A stretch of 64,000 nucleotides of DNA from Manduca sexta (GCF_014839805.1 NC_051138.1:14722020-14786019), one strand, 5' to 3'; positions 44,447 through 58,009 are shown, counted from the stretch's first letter. Translations and numbers: made by a program. The notes: generated by a model not told the origin, from the sequence alone.

Positions 44447-46853
44447 GATTTTTTTAAGTAGTAAAATTTGCTTGTATTACAGAATGATTTGTTTTTATAC
44501 CGGTCGTCTGTTTCATTTGAACCTATTAAGAAAAATCTGAAAAAATCTTATAAAAAATGCAAAATATACTAAATATACCCTGACATGGTAATCCAACTCT
44601 AGATCTCCAGTCCTCAGTCTACATGCTGTTAGACTTGAAGCGGACCTCCGAAAAAGATATACTAACATTAATAATATAATATGATCGTATTGTTTTAAGC
44701 TATGTTCTAAAATCTCTAATGTGTTGCCTATCTTTTCCAGGTAAGATACTGTACATGGCATTATTCCTTCTGGTAAGTATTATAATATTCCTTAAAAGTA
44801 TCCAGATGGCCTGTTAGTGGAAATTCTTCAGTTATTTCTCGTGTGGTTGGGGTTCGCTCCCGCCGTTTTAGCATATTATCAAATCTTACGGTTACCACGA
44901 GGTTCTTTTGCTGCTTTAGTAAAATATTCTCTTTTATTTTGTACGATTTTATTAGAAAATTCTAATCGTTGTTTTTGGTCCTTTATTTGGAATTTCAAAT
45001 ACTGTTTGGCATATAAATTTTTGATGTTATATTTAAATTCAGTTTTTATTAATTTTGTAGAGTATAAATTAAACCTGAGTAAGCATTGAAGTATTTATTT
45101 TTTTATAATGGCAATAAACCCAAAACACAGGTATTCAAGACCCACAAAAATGTCAACATCTCAAACACGAATCAAAAAAAATAAACGGATGCAATGGTCC
45201 CATGTGCCATACCGCATACCAATTATGTATTTTATTTGCCAAATACCTCAAAGTCCATCGACATCGCATTAATAGCAATTGCTTAAACAGAAAGGAATAA
45301 AGACGAAAATAAATTGTTTAATAAATAATAAATCCATTTGTTGTGGTCGGCTACAACAATGGTTGCCGTGCGCGCGCATCCACCTATGCTAATTTTGAAA
45401 TGTATAATGCATACTTTTATGTGCTTAGATGTCTCGCTTGAGAAACCGGCGGTAAAAGAATTTTCAGCCAGTGATAATCGATTAGGAATTTTTAATTCCT
45501 AAATTGAATTTAAATGTTGGTACATTTTTTTTATAAAAAAAAAATCATTTTTATGCCAGGTTTTTAATTTTGTGTCTGATTTAGGTAGTATAATCAAGTT
45601 TTGTAATTCAATTTAAGGTTGAGGCTGTATCGTTGACAGCGTTCACTATTTCCATCCCATGACGTCAAGCACAAGCTTATTGTCATGCCAGGCATGATGC
45701 AAACGAAGCGAGTTAAATACTTTTAAATCCAGAAAATGACTCACAACTGACAGGGCTTCTATTTTTTTTTGTCCTGACACACATTTTAATAGGCAAAACG
45801 AATATATGCGTCATTAAAAGTCGGCAAAACTATCCCGCCGTATATGGTATGACCGCTATTTAAAAGCTAGTAGTGAGTGGTGATGAGAGTAACAAGTTAC
45901 GAAACATGTACTATTTGATAACATCCAGCTGGGGTCAACAGTTATAGTCGGACTGACACCGACGTACTAAATGTTCGCGATTTCTATTTTGATGGATCGT
46001 ATTTAGTTGTGTAAAGTATCAATCTTATTGGGTTTCGAAACGTTATTTTAAATGTGGATGTTCCATTTTTGAATAGACTTCATGCTTCGCTAATTTTAAT
46101 ATATTTTATGTAAATAAATTAGATGGTAATTAACGGATTTTTGAATATTTACCATTAATAAATTTAATAATTATAATACATAGTATTAAAAAAGGATTCA
46201 TTTCAAATATATTGAAAAGTTATTGGTCTTAAGATAAGTGTATCAGATTGTGTCACTCTAGTAGTAAGGGCTGTGGACTTTTTTTAAATAAAATTAAATA
46301 AAAAATAAAAAAACGCTTCATTGCTCTGATACTAAATTGAAATCTATGGAGCCTTGATTTTACTGCTAAACATAAACAAAAAATATATATTTTTTAAAAA
46401 CATATCACGTGTGTTTTCTGTGGTTAGAAATTGTTGCCGATATTAATGCAAGCTAGCCACTACGAAACTCAGCTTAATAAACCTAGTTACACCACTGTCT
46501 ACCCCATCACGAATAGATAAAGGCGCGAGCTTGTCATGTAAATTTCACGTGCATTTTATAGCATTCTCTTTAGTATTTATAGTTCCTAATACACATTCAA
46601 CTCTTGCATCGTGGTGCTGCATAATATGTCAATATAACGGCACTGAACTCTTAGGGATGGCAGTAAACCTAGTGTTTAATATTTCAGAGGTTAGAGAGGT
46701 ATTGACGTAATGTCAAATCTGAAAAAAATCTGAAATTAAAGAACATAAGTAGCAAAATTGTTTATTGAATTCGCGTTTTTTATTTATAAATATTTTCAAT
46801 GATTTTGTGAAACAATAACCTATCGAAATACCGTTTAGAATTTACTAAAATAG
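44447..46853. other. Non-coding DNA
   Basis: No gene recognised. ORFs at 44513 (minus, 82 codons) and 44817 (plus, 90 codons) are low-complexity and AT-driven. A CRE-type palindrome is at 45660-45667. Confidence 0.5.
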
Positions 46854-47276
46854 TTAACAGTAAATTGTGACTTTTTTGTGAAATAAACTTAGTAAAACTA
46901 TTAAGTTACTAAATTCCAATAAGTTTATAAAATTCCGAAAACAGGCTTTCGTACAATAGCAGCACATTCCGACTATTTTAATTATTGCTGCGCGGCATAT
47001 TTTTCCTCTTTGTTTGTGTGTAAAACGGTATTTCATTTTAAATAACGCGAGAGATAAAGAATTATGTACGTGTTTCGCCCACGGATTTGAAATATCTTGT
47101 AATATAGAAAGTAGTTCTATTACCATTCCGACGTCAACGGAGCGTCTATAAGACCCTAGGTTCCGCCGTATCAGTATAATACCAAAATCAGTTCTACTTG
47201 TATGGGAGATAAGATCAAAATCGATCGACAGATATTGGTTGTAAAGCCCTTCCAAAAATAGATAAAGCGATGACAA
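46854..47276 (-). other. Longest ORF of the window, unassigned (140 codons)
   Basis: An open frame from an ATG at 47276 to a stop at 46854 on the minus strand. It shows no signal peptide, membrane-segment series or motif that I recognise. The N-terminal half (about residues 1-75) is less AT-biased than the second half. A second minus-strand ORF overlaps it in another frame (47171-47410). The DNA at 47085-47340 is CpG-richer and includes a CCAAT-type 'gcgattggtcggccgg', so the right-hand part could be a promoter rather than coding. I do not assign a product. Confidence 0.15.
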
Positions 47277-47410
47277 AAATGACAGTTTAATTTCAAATTT
47301 CGAACGCTCCGCTGCGATTGGTCGGCCGGACGTAAAATGAAGTTGTTTTTTTTATTTAGCTTTATGGCAATGGTCATTGAAAGTACGCTCTGATTGAATT
47401 TAAGCGACAT

Positions 47411-48092
47411 ACATTATCAGGTGTTAAAATCACAACCGGTTTCATTAATTGTTTATTATAATTTGTTGGATTAAGACTGGTAGGTAAGTAATTAGTGATT
47501 AATAAGTTCTGCCCACATGTTCCGGGCTTTACGGCTTTATATTTTTTTATGACAAATACTGGCCACGTCGGTGCCAAGTGGAATTAATAAAAAATGTTGA
47601 CAGAACAGTCGACGCCATTTTGTTGTAGGTATTAAGGACTGTCATTTGTAAATCTACATACAGGATCCGACTACCTCTAAGTAGAAAAACAATTAATTAG
47701 TCTTAGTAATTTACTTGCTTAGAAGTACAAAATAGATCCCTGATTTATCCGTGACCTTTATTTTATCTGATGGATGACATTAAACAGAGTCAGTGGATGT
47801 TGCAATAAAGCTTGTATACCATTTTGTTAAACAGAGTAACAGAGTAATTCGTGGGGACGGTGAGATTGCTGGTGAGCAAATATCACCCTTATTACAATCC
47901 TCAATTCTTTTCTTAATGTTTATTTTATTCAGGCAAAAATGAGAACTAAGTCTATCCACTTTATATTCTGTGTAATTGGTAGGTTGGAATTAGATTTGAA
48001 AGAAATCATTTTTTATTAACATTATATTTTTCTCTTTGGTACGTACTTATTTTTTTTATATCTCCTACAAATTATAACCTATACTAATATGT
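47411..48092. other. Non-coding DNA
   Basis: Nothing recognised. Confidence 0.5.
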
Positions 48093-48205
48093 AAACGAAT
48101 ATATAAAGCTAAAGAGTTTGTTTGTAAACTACTGAACCAACTTTGATGATTTTTCATTAATACGGAGCTAAATTACTCCTGAATGCTATAGGCTAGTTAT
48201 AAAAT
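48093..48205 (-). mobile_element. LINE-tail end, minus orientation
   Basis: 'actaatatgtaaacg', 'aagctaaagagtttgtttgt', 'aaactactgaaccaac' and 'gaatgctataggctagtta' mirror the 3' end of the family at 10750-10935 on the opposite strand. Only about 110 bases are kept. Confidence 0.6.
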
Positions 48206-50150
48206 ATAAAGCGTGTCAATTTCCGCAAATTTTCTTTTGACCTACAAATTCCTCATAGATTACAATTACTTCAATTCCTATTGTTATAATGAAGCTATTG
48301 ACGTTCATAATAATTGTCAATTATTTCGCTCAGCCAAATGTGTAATAAAATTTGATATGTTTACTCCACGGTACGTTTGCTTGGTTACAAATAAATCTCA
48401 GTAAGTCACGACAAACACGCCTCTACCTTGTACAATGTTTACTTGATCATTATTAATTTGACAAATTCCAATTACAACAGAAGACATATTTATTAATTTA
48501 ATGAATTTGAACAACGTTTCATTCATATTCAGCGGGGTTTAACTTCCTTAATGTACTCAACTGTCCTGTCGATGTTTATTTCTTTGGTTTATTTGACTGT
48601 TTCTGGTTATCGTTAGAAAACAATCTAACAAGTATTTAATACTTAAGTATTTTGATAATTTAATTTACAACTATGATTTTTAATAATGGGAAACGGAAAG
48701 CGCTTTTATCGCTTCTGCATAAGTTGACATGGTCTAAGAACTATCTAGTTTTTTAAATAACGTATTTAGACTCGAGGAATGCAAAAGTGTACTAAGCTGA
48801 AAGCATTTACGTTTTAACGGCACTCAAACCGCTTCCAAAGTAATGTTTATATTTTTGCCATAACATATCGTAATTCCAAACCCTTAATTCTCAACAGCGT
48901 AGGTTCTTGCAGCGAAATTTAAAAAAAAATCACCAATTTCGAATACTATAATACCTACATGACTTCATAGATGCATCTTCATTCAGATCTATGAGGTCCA
49001 CAGATTAACTAAGGTCACAATACCCAGCCCAAGCGATGAAAGTGAGTTCTCACACGGCGCAGTGAAAGCGCAGGGTCATCAGGAACGCTCGGTTCTCCGG
49101 TTTAACGCATTATATATAGGCCCAGCTAATTTACGCCCCTCTCGCTTTGTAAATCATTACTAGAAAGTTTCGGATCAATGGTGTGGTTACCTGCATCCGT
49201 AATTATTTTCATATTGATGGTAAATGTTTGTTAAATTGTTGTGTTGGGGGATAAAATAAATTACATCTATACATAAGATGTTTTTATCACAAAGCATGTT
49301 AGAACACGTGTCTATAACGTCTCTTCCCACCTGAAAGCATTGGTTGCATTTCTACTGAGTTAACAACATTTTTCGTACGTCAAACGGAACGCGCCTTTTT
49401 TTAATATGGACAATTTTATATCCTAGTAAAGACTTTATACGTACGTAGATAACGATCTCTTTTCACGAAATCGACATAAAACACCATGATTAGTCCCACT
49501 AGCCACGCGGAAACACAATTCTACATATTTGGAAGACATTTCTTCACTTAAACCATCTCAGTTATTGAAAATTTATGAGAATTTACACCTAAGACCTGTC
49601 ACTTATGATTTAAAGCTATGGTCACAGCACATCGTTAGATTGGAATTGGAAAAAAAATCTAACAAAAATAGTCAGGAACTCCAAGACCCTGGCTCTTAAT
49701 TAGTCTCAAATCCGGCTCTTACCCGGGTAATCTGCGGTTTGGACCGTGTCCATCATAAATGGCCGGCCACAACCCAACACCCTGGGACTCTGACAATAAA
49801 TCACTCATCAAAGGGTACAAACAAGTCATTAGAACGTATTTGGCTAGTTTTAATTACGCTACAAGTTTTTCTCACGTGGTAACCACCATTCATAAATTGT
49901 GATGTCTATTTGTAGCGCTAGACTTGCTTTTTGCTTGGTGTTAGTTCCTCGTTAAAATTTCTCGACGTTTTTTTTCAACTTTATATCGGGAAGTTGGTTT
50001 CCAATGACATTCTCGGTGATAATTTAATTGTCTCGTGGCTTATTTGTGTCTGGAATGGTTAAGTGGGGTAAAACATTCTGTTCCAGGATTTCTTGGATGG
50101 ATTGGTGTGTTTAGTAACATGTCTAAGTTTTCTTTCTATGGTTAGATGAG
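48206..50150. other. Non-coding DNA
   Basis: No gene or repeat recognised. 49010-49160 is somewhat GC-richer. Confidence 0.5.
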
Positions 50151-50250
50151 TTTAAATGAAAAGATCGTTTCGTTTGCTTGATGGTACGCTTTGAATAAAC
50201 AGAAAATTCCCAGGACTTGCATTTACAAACTACTTTTCACTGCACTACGC
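50151..50250 (+). repeat. rep-B remnant, strongly diverged
   Basis: 'atgaaaagatcgtttcg', 'tttgcttgatggtacgc', 'aataaacaga' and 'ctgcactacgctgg' keep the order of rep-B blocks with many changes. Confidence 0.45.
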
Positions 50251-52700
50251 TGGTCACCTAATACATTAGGTATTAAGTATCATAGCCCTAACACCCGATA
50301 TACAGCCGCCTAGAACATAACTGCACACTTTCTTAATGGAAAAGATGCGTTAACTCTGCCAGTAAATTGATATAAAACGTCTATGTATTCTCTACACCAA
50401 GCCAATTCCAGCTTGAATATAGCAATCAGATGAAAGCTACAATGTATAGCAGAGTGCAATGTAGGGCACACAGCGTTTGCCTTAAATAAATAACAAGCTA
50501 AATTATACATAATAATTATTGCGTCCACAGACCGATTTGAACAAGTATTAAACATAATTAAAGAAATATTTTCGCGCATGTCTCACGTAAAGGCTGACAT
50601 ACAATTTGATTATTCGAATATCACCCTTATTCCGTTACCAGTAAGGGTTATAAATCTATTACCAAAACAACTAGGCAATTTAGATGTGTATCTAGTCATT
50701 TCACGTAATGCGGTCACATGCAATCACTGGTAGAGGCGGACCAAAAGGACGGCCCGCTTATTAACTCAGATGTTTGTACCGATAATTGAAAATACTATAG
50801 GTATGACGTTAAATAATTAAACACCTGCATACGTACTAATTGATTCATTAAGATTGGAGAATACGAGGATAGTGGTGAAGCTAAGTATTATTTTTAATTA
50901 TTCGTGTTCTGCTCATTAGTAACACGCAATTAACAGCATTACAGGAGATGAGTGGTGTAAGAAACGAGCAGCGGGTTGATTTTTCGCACCTATTAAATCA
51001 ATACTTCGGATCTAGTTTCAGAATTAGAGTTAGTTAACTAAATAAAGAACTAAACACCTCTTTCACATAGTTCAAAATCACATTACATTTTTGTCACCAG
51101 AAAAAAGTAGGGTCTATCAATCTACGTCCGCCTACTAAGACAATGTGCGGGCGTCATCTTTAATTAGTTGCAGCATCTTACGGTAATTGATATAATAATC
51201 ACATTGTTGTTATGTAATAATTATATTGTTGTTACCGATGAACTGACATTGTTTTCATTTTATGAATTTAAACAATAAAGACGTCTGGCCAGTTTTGGTA
51301 TTTGAAACAATAAAACAGGACTTTTCCTAACGTTTTTGAAGTAGAAAGATGAATTTTAATAGACAACCAAACCCCATGTTGTCATTCATAGCGAAAGAGT
51401 CATATAAGTTTTTCAAAGCATAATAGAACATCTTCAATGCGTCATTCAATTTTGACAAAAAAAAAAAACTGTACGCCACAATAAAAGCATCTCTATGAAG
51501 TACTGATCTGTGGCTTAAAATCTATGAAATTCTACAAACATTAAACCAGTTAGAAGAAACAGATCAGCTTGACAATCTTATGAATACATAGCATGAGTCG
51601 TGAAATCCGCTAGAAAAATTTGTAAATACATAACATCAGTCGTGATGATACCATTACTTGTAAATTTGAGCGACACTAAATACTAACACACGTAATTCCC
51701 CAAATATCATCCTCAAAATCAATTATAATATTCAGCCGCAAATTGTGGATATTATTTCGTCAGCAACCGCTAGTCCACAATAAATTGCATTTAACATAAT
51801 GAACGTTAATAATTTACTCGGAATTATTCGAAACAACTTTAATGAAGGCATATTAGCGTTTTCATCGAATTGTATTAAGGTCACAAGTCATAAGTTGTGG
51901 GTATTGTCATTATTTCCCCATCATGTTGGGGATAAAGTGATTGGTAATTTAACGTTCAAAAAACTTTTGATGGGAGTTTGTGATTGGATTATTGGGTGGT
52001 TGGATGAATTGCGAGTAACAGTACTCGATGGTTAATTCAATTCAACTGTTATGCTGTTTTATAGAAAGATAAAAAATCGAAGAGTTCAGCGTCACTGAAG
52101 AAGGAATAGTATACTATCGTATAAAGCTACATCAACGGTTTTGGCTTTATAAAGTAGGAGGGAAGGACAACTTTAAAAACAGGCTGGTATCTTTATGAGT
52201 AACGGCTGCTAGATATTTAGCATCGTCAGTTCTCAATTTGTTTTGTAATTCTGTACATTGTATTGATGACTAATAATATTGTTACAAGGCTATTCAGAAC
52301 TCTGTGCTATTAACTATTGGTCCCAACTTTTAATGGAATTTAGCAAGTTCCTTAAATCCACGTTGAAAGACAGCAATACTCATCGAATCAATGTAGCCCT
52401 CAATAGTTACACAATATGTTCTCTTTTAAGTTAATGTAGACAGGCCAGCAATTTATAAGATTATAATATTCGAGTGACGGGACCTTTCTCGCACATGTGA
52501 TACAAGAAAATTCTAGTTTACCATAATCTCAATTATTGGATATGGAATGCTAAGACCATAACAACAATGCTTCCATTTGACCGACTTTTGACCTCGTTTC
52601 TTAATAAATCCATAGACAACCTTGCTCCTCATTGGTAAGTTACGCGTGTCTATGTCGCCTTCTTTTTTCTTGCCAGTAATTTATTGTTGTATTAGCTAAT
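50251..52700. other. Non-coding DNA
   Basis: No gene recognised. ORFs of 78-89 codons at 50310 (minus) and 51799 (plus) show no domain. Confidence 0.5.
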
Positions 52701-52778
52701 GTGGCAGTAGATTTTGGGAAAATCAACAACTTAGAGACAGACAGTAAAAGGGACATTGTTTTATTATATGTATAGATT
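52701..52778 (+). mobile_element. LINE-tail end remnant
   Basis: 'tagattttgggaaaatcaac', 'agacagacagtaaaagggac' and 'attgttttattatatgta' fit the last part of an insect LINE tail (primer-like ACAGACAG then TTTTAT..TATGTATAG). Confidence 0.4.
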
Positions 52779-55301
52779 TTGTCTAGAGTGTTGGGAATGG
52801 AATTGGGGATGGGAATAAATCAAACACATAAACGAAACTAGGATCTTTTTAATCTATAGCAGTCACTAAACTAGGAACGTAACGGATAAAAACAGGTAGA
52901 AGTAAAGTAACATAATTCACAGTAAACCACAAATTTAAAATTAATTAACAACACTTGCAGTTAATGAGTTTTGATTAAAAGCACTGTAAAATGTTTGATT
53001 TATCGACCAATTGTCGACCAAATGCTCTAATAAAGTTCCGTTGTCAATAATTCGAATTATTTTAATTGAAAAGTAGGGTACCTATTACAATTCGATTTAT
53101 TGCCACACTTATACGGAGATCGGTGATTCAAAGCAATGTCCAATAGATTTGAATGAAAATTGGTATTCACCTATAATATAGACTATTTATTCTATAGTCT
53201 ATGTTGTTATATAATAATTTGTTCTATATAAAATTTAATGTGAAGTTATAGTTACGTCGCTAATCATATGATCATAATATTATGTTTGAGGAAAAAATGT
53301 TTTGTAATAAAAAGTCATATGTTTAAATTTTAAAAATAACTTATAACACTACCATTAAAATCTAGTCCCTATCTTACAGATGTTTGAATTCATTACATTA
53401 TTACTATTAATTGCACTAGTGTCCTTAATATAGAAAAATGTTTAATTCATATAATTGGCTACTTATTCACAGCAAATTTCAATATAATTTGCCTATTGCA
53501 AAAATGTTGCGCGACAAATGAAAAAGGCAAAGGACATCGCACAATTAGAGCGGCATTCATCGTCTACCACCTGACTGCGGTGACCCACATACCGACTAGA
53601 TTTATAGCTGCGCAGGCGCACCGCCACGGGATTTCTGCAGCAAATTGTCCGTGTAAATGGATTTTCTTGTGCGGTAATTTTGTTTATAATTTAATGAGTT
53701 TTATAATGTCCTGTTTTGATTATAAATATTTTTAAATGATTGAGTTGATGAATCTCAGAAAACAAATAAGTAGGTATTTGATTTCAAATTTATTGAAAAA
53801 ATTGAGAATAGTAAATTTGTTTTTTTCTTCAAAGCATTTAGTATCATGTCTATATTGGATGTATTTATTTATTACGGTACTCAGTTTCTGTCAAAATTGA
53901 ATCAAATTTCTCATAGTGTTTGTTACCTTAATTGCGAGTTGAACCTAAAACGAAAACCAATGCAAGCACCATTAATAAAACAAAAAAAAAACAATAATAG
54001 ATTTAAAATAAAATTGTACAAACAATAACTGATTGATTTGCTCAAGTGTTCCCGCACTCTGAAAAGCCACGATCAAGATAGCGTTCGCAGAAAAATGGTA
54101 TCAAGTCACATTATAAATTCGGATCAGCTTCGGACTTGCGTTCGATCAATTTCTTTCCTCCCTATTCGGTCTACTAGTTTATTGATTATCATTAGATACA
54201 TTGTCTAAACGGTTCTTGTTAACTCGTATCTTTACACGGGAATTAGCATTATCTACCTTCCTTATAAGCTTCAGGTAATAAAATTATTGTTCGCCAGAAT
54301 GCACTAATTCTATTTATTTGTTGCTAAACCTAACCATTTAGTTTAAATTATGTGATACGTATGGGAATTTGTTGGTCGGCTTTTACGGCCATTTTATTGA
54401 TTGTTGAATGATTTTACGAATTTCAATGTTGTAAAGGTGTAGTGTTTTTAGTTGTTACGGTTGTTATTTGGGTCGTAAATGTAGTTTTAGTTCAATATTT
54501 ACGTGTAGAGATTTATATTGACATCTTATGTAACTCGGCACAAATTACTTGAATAAATGTTATTATAATTGTTCCTACCTTTTAATTTTTTTTAGTTTCA
54601 CTTGAAATTTTTTCTCGATTAAGTACCTTTGAAGAATTTAAAATACTACTTATGTCTTATTAGCAATTTGAATTAACCTCAGCAATTTCAATTTTGAAGG
54701 ACACATTTTCTAATTTACTAAATATTTTATTTAGTTTGAAAATTAGCACGATATTTATGATATAGCTTTTGCCACTGCAATGACTTTAAAAGTAAAATCA
54801 AATTATAATTATAAATAATAAATAAAAGTACTAATAAGTTTTAATTGCGTACGTGGTCCGACTCGCGAACAACCGCGCCTTATTAAACAAAGTTACTAAA
54901 ATGATTGATATCGTTTTTGTAATTTATAAGTTTACATTTTCACAGTTGACACTAGATGTTGTTTTTGGATTTGTTTTGTGATTTAAAATTATTTCAATTG
55001 AACACGCCAACTGATTGTTAATTGACTGGGTTTGTGAATTTTCATGCTATTTGACTATTGTTATTAGCAAAGTGTTGATTGTTTATTGTTCTCTAATCTG
55101 GGATACCGTATCGTGTTCTAATTTTAAACTGGAATAATTCATGCTAAATTATGCCAATGAAATTATAGACTACATTTTCTACTCGTGTTACAATATCAGT
55201 TTCTCTCCCATACATTACTACAAAAATAAGTTTCAATAAATCATGCGGAATTTGCTCGCTGAACCCACTATCAGTTCGAAACACAGGCTCCCATAGCATC
55301 T
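52779..55301. other. Non-coding DNA
   Basis: No gene recognised. 53530-53665 is CpG-richer (for example 'gctgcgcaggcgcaccgcca') with an E-box CACCTG and a TTTATAG motif, and may be regulatory. Confidence 0.45.
53530..53665. promoter_or_regulatory. CpG-richer unique segment, possible regulatory element
   Basis: It contains 'accacctgactgcggtgacc' and 'agctgcgcaggcgcaccg' between very AT-rich flanks. The 79-codon ORF across it has no domain. The call rests only on composition and motifs. Confidence 0.22.
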
Positions 55302-55383
55302 TTATCTTCGCTTGTCCGTTCCGATTTTAAGTAAATGCAAATATCTAATCCCATTTTCTTGCGCAAACTCCCTAATCTCAATA

Positions 55384-55463
55384 AAGCTCGAGTCGACATC
55401 GACAGTCGATACGTATCGAGTCGATACACCGACATCAATTACTCGATAGCAAGTTATCGACAC
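55384..55463. repeat. Cluster of TCGATA-type units with a 14-bp palindrome
   Basis: In 80 bases the units gtcgac, tcgata and tatcga recur about eight times, including the perfect palindrome tcgatacgtatcga (55406-55419). An 84-codon minus-strand ORF (55302-55556) runs through it, but its peptide simply reflects the repeats. It may be a decayed satellite or a factor-binding cluster. Confidence 0.6.
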
Positions 55464-56659
55464 ATCCGCAACACCTGCTACGGCCATAGTATATAGATTT
55501 GGTATAAACAGAGCAACACTGAACTTCCAGTAATTCATATTACAACATAGTTGCAAAATATGACGGCTGGTACTTCAATGCTGTTGATTCTTTGGTTGTA
55601 CATATTTTATGTATGAATTCTTGTAGTGTTGTGCATCTTTCATTGATATAGAGCGAAATAGGACATCAATCTACGTTAACAAAGGATGGTAACGTGGCTA
55701 ATATTTCTAAACAAGAATGTACATTTTTGGGCTTCTTCTCTAATTAAAGATATTTGACTCTCTAAGTCCGAAATTCACTTTCGCAAACATTCCCACTCAA
55801 AACCATTTGTCAATACCAAATAGTAGGTTTAGAATCTTCACGCCCATGAAACAAGGCTACGGACAGCCCGTAAAAACAACCGTTATATGCATAACTCATT
55901 GCATATGTTTACAATCGGCTAACTGCTGTTTTCCGCAAACCCTTCATCAGGAGACGTCGTGAAACCGGCAATTACAGATACGAGCTATAAATCCGTAGAT
56001 CCAGGATATGCTGACTAGATGGTAGACTAGAAAAATCTGTAATTGTAATTGGGTTCTTTGGCATTAATTTTGATAGAATACTTTATGTAGATAATGATAC
56101 GGTTGATTTTGTGTTTGGTAGTACAATAGTGCTTTGCTGTTATAAATTGAGTATTTACATGGTGTTTATTGGAAGTGCGAGGGTAATGTGTTTAAAAGAG
56201 TTCAAAGTCATTTAATTTGATGGGTGAAAAAGTTGTTTTATTACGAAATAGAAATCAATATAAAAATACGTATAATTGTTACCTCCTCGAGACGCATTTG
56301 AGATTGCAAAATTTTCATCCTTGACTCCATTCTCAACACTCAAAACAAAACTCCCAAACTTAATTGTTACCTAACATCCATTCCAAATGACAAGTAAAAT
56401 AAAAAAATCCCAAAGACTTTATCAAACTATTACCATACAAAGTCTGTTGTCGTGACGAAAAAAGAGAACCGAGCGTGGCTCGTGGAAAAAAGACTTGTTT
56501 TCAGCAGCTGTAAGATTGTGCGGCGCGAAATGTATGCAAGATTCTCTATCTACTCACAAAGTGCAATGTTGGAGATGCTACTCGTGACGATGTACGACAA
56601 GATACGAAGGGTTAACTTAAACTTTATTAGAAACGGCTTAGTCCTTTTTTGCGGTGCAG

Positions 56660-57007
56660 TCACGCTATGTCATTGAAGGACTCCGTCATATTACTTGTGA
56701 GAATCGTTGATGGTAAAGGTTTGTGGAGTTTGTTGTGCAATTCTGAATAGAAATATGGGATATTAAGTACTTGATCATGATTGGATTCACAATCTAGAAA
56801 CTTCTTTAGTCTTGGAACTAGTTTGGAGCTTTGTGAATCGTCTTTGATGTCCTTAAACAGATTTAGTGACAAATGTATTTTGCTCAGTTTTAGTTGGTTG
56901 TAATTATTTTTGACTCCATAAAATCGGAATGGCAAATCAGGGAAACCGATAAAAATATACAAGTTTCTTGAAATTGTCTTGACCGTACCAACACCATTCC
57001 GGTGCAT
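56660..57007 (-). CDS. Candidate small gene or first exon, 115 codons, product unknown
   Basis: The most gene-like ORF in the window. It starts at an ATG at 57005-57007 and ends at a stop at 56660-56662. The peptide has a normal, mixed composition rather than the I/K/N/F-rich look of random AT-rich frames. It has a short aromatic, hydrophobic part near residues 15-30 (RNLYIFIGFPDLPFRFYGV) and a polar, lysine-rich second half. I see no signal peptide, domain or catalytic motif. A weak splice donor (acaa|gtaata) lies about 30 bases before the stop, so it could also be a first exon. To its right, 57050-57240 is free of repeats and holds CCAAT-type and TGACAGCTG-type motifs, as a promoter might. 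I cannot name a family. Confidence 0.35.
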   Translation of the reverse strand: MHRNGVGTVKTISRNLYIFIGFPDLPFRFYGVKNNYNQLKLSKIHLSLNLFKDIKDDSQSSKLVPRLKKFLDCESNHDQVLNIPYFYSELHNKLHKPLPSTILTSNMTESFNDIA

Positions 57008-57099
57008 GTAAACTGTCAGCGCATCATAAATAAAAATTAAAAGGATTGTGGCGGATAACTAAAACAACGATGAAAAATGAATAAACTCCAAATTTGACC

Positions 57100-57475
57100 T
57101 CGCCTCTTTGTGATCGTGAATTCGTATGAATTTTATTCATTCAAATTGTCGTACACAAAACGGCCAATCACACGTAATTAAAAGAAATTGCAGCTGTCAA
57201 AAATTTGACGTTTCAATTTGACAAATGACACACGTCAGATGTATCTGAAACCGATCCTCGGTGAGAACGCGTTTACTTTAAAATTTTATACACAGTTTTT
57301 TAATTAAAACAGCGCGGATGTATCGCATCCAAGCGTATTAACTTCTAGGGGAGAAAATTGCCATCGCCCATCTTAAACGGGTCTTCCTTGGAATTACGAA
57401 ATGCCTTTAAACTTCAGGAGTTGATTAAGATGAGTTTGATAACGTCACTGCGTGTGCGCAGATATGACGTCAGAC
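57100..57475 (-). promoter_or_regulatory. Candidate promoter region for the 56.66-57.01 kb ORF
   Basis: Upstream of the ORF on the minus strand lie 'gtgattggccg' (inverted CCAAT) near 57160-57175 and a run of CGTCAAA, TTGACAG and TGTCA motifs at 57190-57235. A perfect CRE palindrome, TGACGTCA (57465-57472), lies beyond, with a CGTCA half site about 22 bases before it. This is consistent with a small promoter, but I see no clear TATA box or start signal. Confidence 0.25.
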
Positions 57476-58009
57476 GATTTTAGTTTTTATTACTTGTGAA
57501 CAGTAACAAATTACTTTTACCGTTTTTGGATATGAGTTACAAGAAAAGGAGACTGTATGACAAATTTCCAACTGTCCATTCTTACTTTAGACAAAATCGA
57601 AACAACCAAACCATGTGGATGACAGTCAAATGTCAAAACCATTTAAATTTGAATTCAGAACATTAATATTCTACCAATTTACGATAAATACAATTTGCAG
57701 GGTTTTTATTATAAATATTAATTGGCAATAGTCGTCCGAAATTATATTAAATTATACTGACCTCTGTACGGTCGTGGTGTTGCACAAAAACTTGTAATTA
57801 TATCTTGACATGAGCATTTAGATCTGTCGTCCATCTTTGTACGAATTAATCATTTGATGCAAAAAGATGGAGACCTCCGTGACGTTAGAACAGTAAATAT
57901 CTTATTATAAAATTCCATGGTATTACAACAGCTACGATAAATGCCTATTTTAAAAGTTCTAGAATACCTGGTAGATTTTAGTCTGTTGGAGTATTTAGGT
58001 ATAGGTCAA

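Noticed and set aside
46854..47276. 140-codon ORF on the minus strand as a gene
   Set aside because: No recognisable domain. A rival ORF overlaps in another frame, and the right-hand part is better explained as a CpG-richer, CCAAT-bearing non-coding segment. Kept only as an unassigned ORF.
55302..55556. 84-codon ORF on the minus strand
   Set aside because: Its codons are dictated by the TCGATA-type repeats. No domain is visible.
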